From NCBI GenBank assembly GCA_947503575.1, contig CANNDZ010000001.1:2170001-2234000 (forward strand): a DNA stretch of 64,000 nucleotides, in the 5' to 3' direction. How positions within the stretch are numbered: position 1 is the stretch's first letter; each line of letters starts with the position of its first letter. Positions 39,450 to 46,484 of this stretch are shown piece after piece. Under the pieces are notes generated by a model that was not told the origin of the DNA, ran no database searches, and saw only the letters and a list, made by a program, of their open reading frames with translations. Made by a program: the position numbers and the translations under genes. The stretch is from an uncultured Kordiimonas sp. (lineage in GTDB: Bacteria; Pseudomonadota; Alphaproteobacteria; Sphingomonadales; Kordiimonadaceae).

Positions 39450-39489
39450 GCGGCGGTTTTACTCTGCTTCACGTCACATCACAACCCAA

Positions 39490-39514
39490 GAAAAAGGCGG
39501 CTCAAGCCGCCTTG
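39490..39514 (-). terminator. Rho-independent terminator of aroG
   Basis: Nearly perfect GC-rich hairpin (AAGGCGG / CCGCCTT with a short loop) followed on the minus strand by five T. It starts about 20 bases after the class II DAHP synthase stop codon and precedes nadE. Confidence 0.85.
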
Positions 39515-39534
39515 TGTCCCAGGTTGAAAAACCA

Positions 39535-40908
39535 CTATGCTGCGACCGTTGCTCCCAAGGCTTCTCGCTCTTCCTTCAGTGCTTCCGCAATCAAAAATGC
39601 CAACTCTATCGCCTGATTTGCATTCAAACGTGGATCGCAGTGAGTATGATATCGTGAAGACAAGCCTTCCTCGGTAATTGCGGCAGCCCCGCCTGTGCAT
39701 TCGGTAACATTTTGGCCCGTCAATTCAAGGTGTATACCACCAGCATACGTACCTTCCGCCCTATGGACAGCAAAAACGCGCTTTACCTCTTGCAAAATAC
39801 GTTCAAACGGCCTGGTTTTCAGGCCATTGCCTGCCGACAGTGTGTTGCCATGCATGGGGTCACACGACCATACGACATGCCTGCCCTCAGACTGCACTTT
39901 ACGCAGAATTGATGGCAGGAAGGTTTCCACCTTATCTGCACCAAAGCGCGTGATAAGTGTAAGGCGACCCGGTTCGTTTGCTGGATTTAGGATATCAATC
40001 AGCCTGATTAAGTCATCAGGATCTGTCGTCGGTCCCACTTTAGACGCGATCGGGTTGCCAACACCGCGCAAAAATTCCAGGTGCGCTCCATTGGTTTGAC
40101 GGGTCCGGTCACCAACCCACAGCATATGGGCAGATGTGTCATACCAATCGCCAGTCGTGCTATCAACGCGTGTTAACGCTTGCTCGTAACCGAGCAACAG
40201 GGCCTCGTGCGATGTGTAAAAATCAGTGCCTTGCAACTGTCGCACGTCCGCCGGGTTAATGCCGCATGCTTCCATAAAGGACAGTGCTTCACCAATACGG
40301 TCTGCCAACTCACGGTACTTCTCGCCAGCACCGCTCTGGCTCACGAAATCAAGGTTCCACTTATGCACTGATAATAGGTTGGCATACCCCCCCTGCGCGA
40401 AAGCCCGCAAAAGATTTAGCGTTGCTGCAGCTTGGCTGTAAGCACGCTGCATCCGCCGCGGGTCTGGCACTCGCGAGGCTTCATCGAAAGCAATGCCATT
40501 GATGATGTCACCCCGGTAGCTTGGCAATTCAACGCCATCCTTTGTTTCCGTGTCGCTTGACCGTGGTTTAGCAAACTGGCCGGCCAAGCGACCGACTTTT
40601 ACAACAGGGCAACTCGCAGCAAAGGTCAGAACAACGGCCATTTGCAGCAGCACGCGAAACGTATCGCGAATGTTATTGGGATGAAACTCAGCAAAGCTTT
40701 CCGCACAATCACCACCCTGCAACAGAAACGCTTTACCGGCCGACACATCCGCTAATTGGGCTTTCAAATTGCGGGCTTCACCAGCGAAAACCAATGGCGG
40801 GTAACTGGAAAGTTCTTCCTCGACCTTTTTTAACTCAAGTTCATCAGGATAAGTGGGAACTTGCACAATCGGCATGTTTCTCCAGTTATCGGGGCGCCAT
40901 TCACTCAT
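39535..40908 (-). CDS. aroG: 3-deoxy-7-phosphoheptulonate synthase, class II
   Basis: A 457-residue plant/actinobacterial-type (AroAII) DAHP synthase, first step of the shikimate pathway from phosphoenolpyruvate and erythrose-4-phosphate. Conserved blocks are [10 protein letters not shown] near residue 65 with a metal-binding Cys, [11 protein letters not shown], and [10 protein letters not shown] near residue 355. The ATG at 40908 gives the usual [10 protein letters not shown] start; an upstream in-frame start is rejected. It is monocistronic, ending in a clear terminator. Confidence 0.95.
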   Translation of the reverse strand: MSEWRPDNWRNMPIVQVPTYPDELELKKVEEELSSYPPLVFAGEARNLKAQLADVSAGKAFLLQGGDCAESFAEFHPNNIRDTFRVLLQMAVVLTFAASCPVVKVGRLAGQFAKPRSSDTETKDGVELPSYRGDIINGIAFDEASRVPDPRRMQRAYSQAAATLNLLRAFAQGGYANLLSVHKWNLDFVSQSGAGEKYRELADRIGEALSFMEACGINPADVRQLQGTDFYTSHEALLLGYEQALTRVDSTTGDWYDTSAHMLWVGDRTRQTNGAHLEFLRGVGNPIASKVGPTTDPDDLIRLIDILNPANEPGRLTLITRFGADKVETFLPSILRKVQSEGRHVVWSCDPMHGNTLSAGNGLKTRPFERILQEVKRVFAVHRAEGTYAGGIHLELTGQNVTECTGGAAAITEEGLSSRYHTHCDPRLNANQAIELAFLIAEALKEEREALGATVAA

Positions 40909-41048
40909 TACACTGACCTTGCAAGCAGACAACACTACTTTCTTAATATTTCAAATACGCACCATAACGCGCAATTTCCTTAGCTACTATACGCACAAGT
41001 GCCTTGGCGCAAGAGTAAAGCAAATCACGGAGTACAAAAACATAAAAT

Positions 41049-42095
41049 TCATGGAGTTGGAAGCTGAGGCGGAGCACTGGAAGCAGGTCTCCATCGGATG
41101 GCTTTGCGCAGCAGATGCGGGAATAACAGATGTATGGGCATACGCAGGTAATGCCCCCGGAGATATAGGAAACCTTTGGCAAATATCGAAAAACGGCCAT
41201 TCACTGTCTTTGAAATTAAGGCGCGCTTTAGCATAATGTTGCGAGATGGATGCATAAGCCAACGAGCCTGTGCCGATGCTTTGGCGTCACCAAATACATT
41301 GCCAATCACCCACAATGCCATAGCAACCGCTTTATCCGCCCCTATTTCTTTCGCACGTTTTCCCAAAAAAGCCTTTTCATCCTCAGACAGATCGTCATAC
41401 AGAAGTTTCAATTCAACCAATGTCCTGGCTGGGACATCCAACTGTCCGTCAAAAAAAGCATGTACTGCAGAATGTGCAAAAATGTCTAACGGTTGGAAAG
41501 TCCACAATTCATGGTCGGAAATTGGCACAGCAGTCTCCAGCATCTTGTCGACATTCACCCTGTAACGCGCCGTTCTTGGCAACAAAGAATGGTGTACATC
41601 AATTACAGTGCCACGGGTTTTGTGCCTTAGAGGCGGCAATTCATGCATATGGTCACGGTAATATTGTTGATCATAGGCATTGTCTGTTTGCTCATCAGGC
41701 ACCCAATTTGCGGCCTTTAACAGATTTTCAGTTCGCGCTAAATCTTGACTTGCCACCAAAATATCAAGGTCGCTTACACGCCGCCCCATGGAGGCTTTAA
41801 ACCCTCTCGCAACATAAGCTCCCCCTTTCAGAATGACGGCTTTTACACCACTGCCTTGCAGCGCTCGACTAACTCTATCCATCTCAAAAAGCAGCATTGT
41901 ATGATCATGCTTCGCCCTTAACTTTGCATTGTTAAAAACATCCTGAACACCGATCATCGACGGCTGATTACAGCAGTGCGCCATTTGCCCCAAAATATGA
42001 TTGGAATCGGCATAATTTATAACACTGATGGCCTCCATCACATCTTGTGGTAACTCGCTTTCACCAACGATGCACCGAAGGACAGTCAACTTCAT
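41049..42095 (-). CDS. Nucleotidyltransferase family protein of the HPr-rel-A-type cassette
   Basis: A 348-residue protein of the family with a putative nucleotidyltransferase fold (NTP_transf_5 type). The core is near residues 90-120: AVILKGGAY then RRVSDLDILV, where the two Asp are likely metal ligands. Further conserved parts are IDVHHSLLP and an all-helical C-terminal half ending in a basic, Pro-rich tail. It overlaps the kinase-like gene by four bases (ATGA). Similar proteins occur with exosortase loci and lasso-peptide-type clusters. Substrate unknown; it might transfer a nucleotide to a peptide, protein or sugar. Confidence 0.75.
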   Translation of the reverse strand: MKLTVLRCIVGESELPQDVMEAISVINYADSNHILGQMAHCCNQPSMIGVQDVFNNAKLRAKHDHTMLLFEMDRVSRALQGSGVKAVILKGGAYVARGFKASMGRRVSDLDILVASQDLARTENLLKAANWVPDEQTDNAYDQQYYRDHMHELPPLRHKTRGTVIDVHHSLLPRTARYRVNVDKMLETAVPISDHELWTFQPLDIFAHSAVHAFFDGQLDVPARTLVELKLLYDDLSEDEKAFLGKRAKEIGADKAVAMALWVIGNVFGDAKASAQARWLMHPSRNIMLKRALISKTVNGRFSIFAKGFLYLRGHYLRMPIHLLFPHLLRKAIRWRPASSAPPQLPTP

Positions 42096-43021
42096 CGCCC
42101 CGCTCCACTGGCTTGTATATCGGCAATCAACTGCAGACTTTGTTCCGTCGTTCCATATGAAAGTTCATAAGCCTTTGCCTGCCGAACCAACTTCAAAACC
42201 GCTCTAAAAGCTGGCTCCCCCAACAAAGAATAGTTTGTTGACGCGGGGATAAGCTTCATCACGGCTTCTGCAGGGTTCAACTTTCGGGCCATGGGAGAAA
42301 CCCCGGCCTCGTAACGGGGAAACAAGATCAGCTTAGCGGCAGCTTTCTTATGCGCTTGCAAAAGGTCGTGTTCTGATACCCGACAATACGCAATATCACC
42401 CTTCGGCGTGCCTGAAAGTGGTGCGCTAATTCGGTCTGCCCCAACAATATCGCGCACTACTGCTATGGAGTCCTGTTTTAGCGAGATTGGCCTTGGGTAT
42501 GGATGCAGCATCGCATCCTCAAGGTCAATCAAGGCAAATTCATCGGAAAATAAACGGTACCCCTGGTCCGCTAACGCAGCCGACAGCGTACTCTTACCCG
42601 AACCGGATGCCGCGCTCATGATAATGGCGCCTTGCTCATTCGCAACGACGCCCGCATGCACCGTTACAAACCGACAACATTTAAGGGCAACGGACAAATT
42701 CATACCCATCTCGAACGCAAGGGGCGCCATCTTGAGAGGTAGCGGAATTGTAGGCACTTCAAAACCAGGGTCCGGCGAGACCTGAGGGCGAATGAACCGA
42801 CGCAAAATATTAGGGGCTTTTAGATTCAGGATAATTTCTGAAACATCAGTTGGTTTAAGTGCGACATCATAATCGCGGTACGTGTCATACAGATAATCAA
42901 GCAGTGGCGCACTAGTGCCCGAAACCAAATGCTTGAAAGGGCCAAGCGTCAGCGTGAACATACCCTTCTTTAGTGCTGAAGCGATATCCCGGCGGTTATG
43001 TTGAGCGAGCTTTACGGTCAT
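42092..43021 (-). CDS. HprK-related kinase A
   Basis: A 309-residue protein with a P-loop of HPr-kinase type, ASGSGKST at residues 138-145, followed by FSDEFALID as the likely Walker B/acidic element. The N-terminal 120 residues form a separate region without the HprK regulatory domain. No phosphotransferase-system genes are nearby, so HPr is an unlikely target. It overlaps both neighbours (PqqD-like upstream, nucleotidyltransferase downstream) as ATGA, showing translational coupling. It may phosphorylate a Ser on a partner protein or peptide, by analogy with kinases of lasso-peptide clusters. Confidence 0.78.
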   Translation of the reverse strand: MTVKLAQHNRRDIASALKKGMFTLTLGPFKHLVSGTSAPLLDYLYDTYRDYDVALKPTDVSEIILNLKAPNILRRFIRPQVSPDPGFEVPTIPLPLKMAPLAFEMGMNLSVALKCCRFVTVHAGVVANEQGAIIMSAASGSGKSTLSAALADQGYRLFSDEFALIDLEDAMLHPYPRPISLKQDSIAVVRDIVGADRISAPLSGTPKGDIAYCRVSEHDLLQAHKKAAAKLILFPRYEAGVSPMARKLNPAEAVMKLIPASTNYSLLGEPAFRAVLKLVRQAKAYELSYGTTEQSLQLIADIQASGAGR

Positions 43022-43323
43022 GATTGAACAACAGGCGTAAGCAAACCTGTTTCGTCCAATTGTTCTATGACAGTAGCAATCAATGATTCGGGTAATTCTG
43101 TTTCAGACAGATCAAACAGGTCTCTCAGAGCTGAAGCCAATTTTTCTTTGCTATGTGGCTGTTCAGAACACTTTGACAGCACTCCAAACGAGAGAAAGTT
43201 TAAAAAGTGGGTTTCCCCAGAGGGGCGAAAGAACACAAGAAATGTGTCATCGAACTCTTCAGACAACCAAAGTGAGGCGTCCGACTTCCAGTGAAACGTT
43301 TCTTTGAGTGGGCCCGCGGCCAT
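43018..43323 (-). CDS. PqqD-like small protein (HPr-rel-A-type system)
   Basis: A 101-residue protein resembling the PqqD/RiPP-recognition fold: strands at the start (SLWLSEEFDDTFLVFF), the LNFLSFGVLSKC segment, and a winged-helix-like end (IATVIEQLDETGLL). PqqD-like domains bind leader peptides and present them to modifying enzymes, so here it may recognise the substrate of the kinase and nucleotidyltransferase. The ATG at 43323 follows GGAAG; an upstream in-frame start is rejected. It lies 42 bases after the Tat-type exported protein gene. Confidence 0.72.
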   Translation of the reverse strand: MAAGPLKETFHWKSDASLWLSEEFDDTFLVFFRPSGETHFLNFLSFGVLSKCSEQPHSKEKLASALRDLFDLSETELPESLIATVIEQLDETGLLTPVVQS

Positions 43324-43365
43324 AGATACTTCCTGTAGCAACTGGAAGGAACAGAAGCGTTAGGT

Positions 43366-44103
43366 TTAACCCAGATAATTAAGGATGGAAACTATACACG
43401 AAATACCTGGCCAGTTACCCTGGTTTCCATACGAATTTGCGTATGTTAACGAGAGTGCAATATACAGCCCTTTTGCGTCGCTTGATGGATCCCAATTAGA
43501 GCCATTCAAATAGTCAGCTGGGGTAATTTCTGTATTTTTGTTGACGGTGTAAAGCGCGTATCCATTGTCCTGATAATCCGGATCACAATCGTCATCGTCG
43601 TCATCACTTCGGCTGCTGTTCACTGCAAAGCTCGCAATTTCGGCCGCGTTAGAAGGCATTGGCGCGTTTAGAAGAGCATCCAGTTCCGAAATCTGATTGC
43701 TGGAATTGTAGCTGTTATCATCGTCATCATCGTCGTCAGGATCACAAATTTCTTCAGGGCATGCTGATGGGCGAAAATCGTTAGGAACTGTGCCTGCCGG
43801 AAAGACATAATTTGCTCTGTCTTTAAACCTGACTATATCAGAAACCTTCCAACCTTTGCCGTTCACGTATCTAACGCGCCGTGTTCCCACCCAGGCGCGA
43901 CCATCACAGTCAACAAGGATACGAACACGTGAAGGAAGCACAAAAGCACATTGAAGCTGAGAAATAACAACTTGTTGTGCCGAAGCTTTCAGCGTCAATA
44001 CCATGGGCAGGCCACCAGCGCCAAGCTTGAGAAGCTGCCGCCTGTCAGATAGGCGTTTCAGGTGTTCGGGTGTGTCTTCGGAGTTCTCTGGCCGTTCAGT
44101 CAC
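43366..44103 (-). CDS. Tat-type exported protein with poly-Asp tracts and six cysteines, unknown function
   Basis: A 245-residue protein that I do not recognise. The N-terminus has a twin-arginine motif (SDRRQLLK, residues 19-26), a hydrophobic stretch, and a likely cleavage after ASA at residue 42. The mature part has Cys at 52, 66, 115, 120, 173 and 236. Two Asp runs lie at 123-129 and 167-172, each touching a CDPD motif. Such acidic clusters suggest calcium binding. Translation starts at GTG. It is the first gene of the cassette with the PqqD-like, kinase-like and nucleotidyltransferase genes and could be their substrate, but no direct evidence shows this. Confidence 0.7.
   Translation of the reverse strand: MTERPENSEDTPEHLKRLSDRRQLLKLGAGGLPMVLTLKASAQQVVISQLQCAFVLPSRVRILVDCDGRAWVGTRRVRYVNGKGWKVSDIVRFKDRANYVFPAGTVPNDFRPSACPEEICDPDDDDDDDNSYNSSNQISELDALLNAPMPSNAAEIASFAVNSSRSDDDDDDCDPDYQDNGYALYTVNKNTEITPADYLNGSNWDPSSDAKGLYIALSLTYANSYGNQGNWPGISCIVSILNYLG
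43588..43605 (-). repeat. GAY trinucleotide run encoding six Asp
   Basis: Alternating GAT/GAC codons encode Asp 167-172 of the Tat-type exported protein. Mixed codons reduce, but do not remove, the chance of replication slippage. Confidence 0.7.
43717..43737 (-). repeat. GAY trinucleotide run encoding seven Asp
   Basis: Encodes Asp 123-129 of the same protein, directly after its CDPD motif. Length could vary between strains by slippage. Confidence 0.7.
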
Positions 44104-44330
44104 GATTTTTCCATAATCAAACGAGCAAACAAAATTAATACTGGCGCCCGTTTCCGGACCAAAGCCCCAACCAGATACGTGTGTATACCCGACAATCGTA
44201 TATTTTTCCTAACAAAATATCAATAACTTCAAGTCAAAACTGTTAATGCGTTTGTAACTTTGCTGCTTTTTACTGATTACCCTTCATGTTAGAGGTTTGA
44301 AGCTGTATCCGGAGCAAAGTAATTAATTCC

Positions 44331-45608
44331 ATGAAATCAAAAAAACTGGAAACAACGGGCATTCAGGCTCTTTTGAGTGAACGTACAATTATTATTGTAC
44401 TATTGGCGCTCCTTGCTTTTTTCTGGTCTATCCAACTGATCGACACTCTCGCCGCCCTGCTTATTTTTGGTACCATTGCGGGACTTCTTGTCCGACTGGA
44501 GTTCAAGCGTCACCGAATGTCGCTACGTATGCGCATTGCCGAGACCAAAAAGCTGGAATTTAACAAAAGGGGCGGCATCAAGTCCGTCAGGGCGAACACT
44601 CTGAACGCAGTACCGTTGCCCATTCTTATTATAGGCGAAGATCATCGTATTTCTTTTGCCAACCATTCGGCCCTTGACCTGCTGGGCTCTGACATTGTGG
44701 GCAATGATGTCTATATTTATTTACGTCAGTCCAAAATTGTTGATGCAATCGAAAAAGTTTTTGAAGACGGTAAAAAGCACGCGGGTGTTGTTAGGTATAC
44801 TAATAAGCAAAAACGAAGCTTTGACGTAACTGTAGCACGCGTTTCTGGTACCGGCGGCGAGGATGTTCCCACTCAGGCGATGGCGTTCTTCTATGAAATT
44901 ACCAGCATGCTGCAAACCGAACAGATGCGTGTGGACTTTGTTGCCAACGCTAGCCATGAACTACGGACGCCGCTTTCGTCCCTGATCGGCTTTATTGAGA
45001 CATTACAGGGTCCAGCTAAAGACGATGTACCAGCCCGTGACAGGTTTCTTGGAATCATGCAGTCTGAAGCCGAGCGCATGGTCCGTCTTATTGATGATCT
45101 CTTGTCCCTGTCAAAAATTGAAATGTCGCGACATCAGGCTCCAGACACACAAGTTAATGTGGAAACCATGGTCCAGAGCGTTGCATTAACTGCTCAATCC
45201 GCAGGTAAAGAACGCGGTATCGACTTTAAAGTAAAAATTGCCAAGGGTGCGACCCGTGTAATTGCCGACCCGGATCAGTTGATGCAGGTACTTTTGAATT
45301 TGGCTGTTAACGCAGCAAAGTATGCGGATCGCGATTCGACGGTCCATATTTCAGCCGATTTGGTCAAAAACAAAAAGCACGTTCAACTGTCCATCCAAGA
45401 TGAAGGCCCCGGCATTTCCAATGAACACCTGGCCCGGTTGACCGAACGATTTTACCGTGTTGACAATGCACGCTCGAGGAAGATGGGGGGAACAGGCCTT
45501 GGTCTGGCAATTGTAAAACACATACTTCTTCGTCACGATAGTGTGCTGGACGTTACAAGTAAGGTGGGCAGCGGCACGACGTTTAGTTTCAAGTTGTTGC
45601 GTGCATAG
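44331..45608 (+). CDS. phoR: Phosphate regulon sensor histidine kinase PhoR
   Basis: A 425-residue inner-membrane sensor kinase. Two close hydrophobic segments lie within residues 15-55, then a PAS domain (about 90-200), a HisKA domain with the phospho-accepting His in NASHELRTPLSSL near residue 208, and a HATPase domain with DEGPGI and GTGLGLAIVK. The domain layout matches PhoR of phosphate starvation. phoB follows after 188 bases, which supports the name. No pst transporter or phoU lies between them. A PHO-box-like stretch upstream is too weak to call. Confidence 0.88.
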   Translation: MKSKKLETTGIQALLSERTIIIVLLALLAFFWSIQLIDTLAALLIFGTIAGLLVRLEFKRHRMSLRMRIAETKKLEFNKRGGIKSVRANTLNAVPLPILIIGEDHRISFANHSALDLLGSDIVGNDVYIYLRQSKIVDAIEKVFEDGKKHAGVVRYTNKQKRSFDVTVARVSGTGGEDVPTQAMAFFYEITSMLQTEQMRVDFVANASHELRTPLSSLIGFIETLQGPAKDDVPARDRFLGIMQSEAERMVRLIDDLLSLSKIEMSRHQAPDTQVNVETMVQSVALTAQSAGKERGIDFKVKIAKGATRVIADPDQLMQVLLNLAVNAAKYADRDSTVHISADLVKNKKHVQLSIQDEGPGISNEHLARLTERFYRVDNARSRKMGGTGLGLAIVKHILLRHDSVLDVTSKVGSGTTFSFKLLRA

Positions 45609-45796
45609 TGGTAGGCAAAACTGCATTAAGCGATGTAACAATAGCGACTTTTGCTCGCCTGCCGCGCCATTAAATTGTAACATAGCACCCGTATCAGTGT
45701 GCCCAGGCAAAGCAAGATACTACTGCTTATGGAATGCCACTATACCCAATTAAAAATGGGTTCGCGTTTCATGCAGGTCAATAGAGGAACACCGCT

Positions 45797-46483
45797 GTGA
45801 AAACTCGAGTCTTACTCATTGAAGACGATCTGAATATTACAGAACTGGTGCGTTACAATTTAGAGCGTGCTGATTATAAAGTAGACGCAGTTGCTGATGG
45901 GGAAGAAGGCTTGTATCTCGCGGCACAAGACACCCCTGATGTCATTTTGCTGGACTGGATGCTACCTAATTTGTCCGGATTGGAGATTTGCCGTCAGTTG
46001 CGCCGTAACGCCGAGACAGCGAATGTCCCAATCATAATGCTTACCGCACGCGCAGACGAACCCGACCGCGTACGGGGTCTTGAGACAGGCGCAGACGATT
46101 ATGTCGTTAAACCTTTCTCACCCAAGGAACTGATCGCTAGAATACAGGCTGTTTTGAGACGAGTACGCCCTGCCCTTGCCGGCAAGGAACTTACATTTGA
46201 AGATATTCGTCTTGATAATGTCTCCCATCGGGTGACACGAAACGATACCTCAATCCACCTAGGACCAACAGAGTATAGATTGTTACGTCATTTCATGGAA
46301 AACCCGGGCCGTGTCTTCTCTAGGGAACAACTGCTGGATTCAGTATGGGGACACGATGTTTATGTTGAGCCAAGGACAGTCGATGTACATATTCGTCGAC
46401 TTCGCAAAGCAATGAATGCTGGCGGTAAAGACTATATCCGCACAGTTCGCTCAGCAGGATACGCCTTAGACAACAATAGATAG
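45797..46483 (+). CDS. phoB: Phosphate regulon response regulator PhoB
   Basis: A 228-residue OmpR/PhoB-family regulator. The receiver domain has its acidic pocket (IEDD) and the phosphorylated Asp in ILLDWMLP near residue 54, with Thr and Lys in LTARAD and DYVVKPF. The C-terminal winged helix ends in DVHIRRLRKAM and RTVRSAGYAL. It starts at GTG after an AGAGGA site. It converges with the amidotransferase gene with a single base between stop codons, and no terminator is visible there. Confidence 0.9.
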   Translation: MKTRVLLIEDDLNITELVRYNLERADYKVDAVADGEEGLYLAAQDTPDVILLDWMLPNLSGLEICRQLRRNAETANVPIIMLTARADEPDRVRGLETGADDYVVKPFSPKELIARIQAVLRRVRPALAGKELTFEDIRLDNVSHRVTRNDTSIHLGPTEYRLLRHFMENPGRVFSREQLLDSVWGHDVYVEPRTVDVHIRRLRKAMNAGGKDYIRTVRSAGYALDNNR

Positions 46484-46484
46484 T

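Noticed and set aside
40853-41236. 127-codon plus-strand frame across the aroG/nucleotidyltransferase junction
   Set aside because: Overlaps the ends of two well-supported minus-strand genes, has no family features and no convincing ribosome site; a shadow frame.
42092-43021. True HPr(Ser) kinase/phosphorylase
   Set aside because: It has the P-loop but lacks the usual N-terminal domain, and no PTS gene is nearby; the related-kinase A type fits better.
43588-43737. CRISPR or tandem-repeat array
   Set aside because: Only in-frame GAT/GAC codon runs; no repeat-spacer structure anywhere in the window.
44240-44262. PHO-box-like direct repeat (CTGTTAA ... TTGTAAC) upstream of phoR
   Set aside because: The two halves are 12 rather than 11 bases apart and each matches only about five of seven positions; too weak to call.
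45541-45753. Possible small gene or pst remnant between phoR and phoB
   Set aside because: The frame starts inside phoR and its translation shows no relation to Pst or PhoU proteins; the gap appears non-coding.
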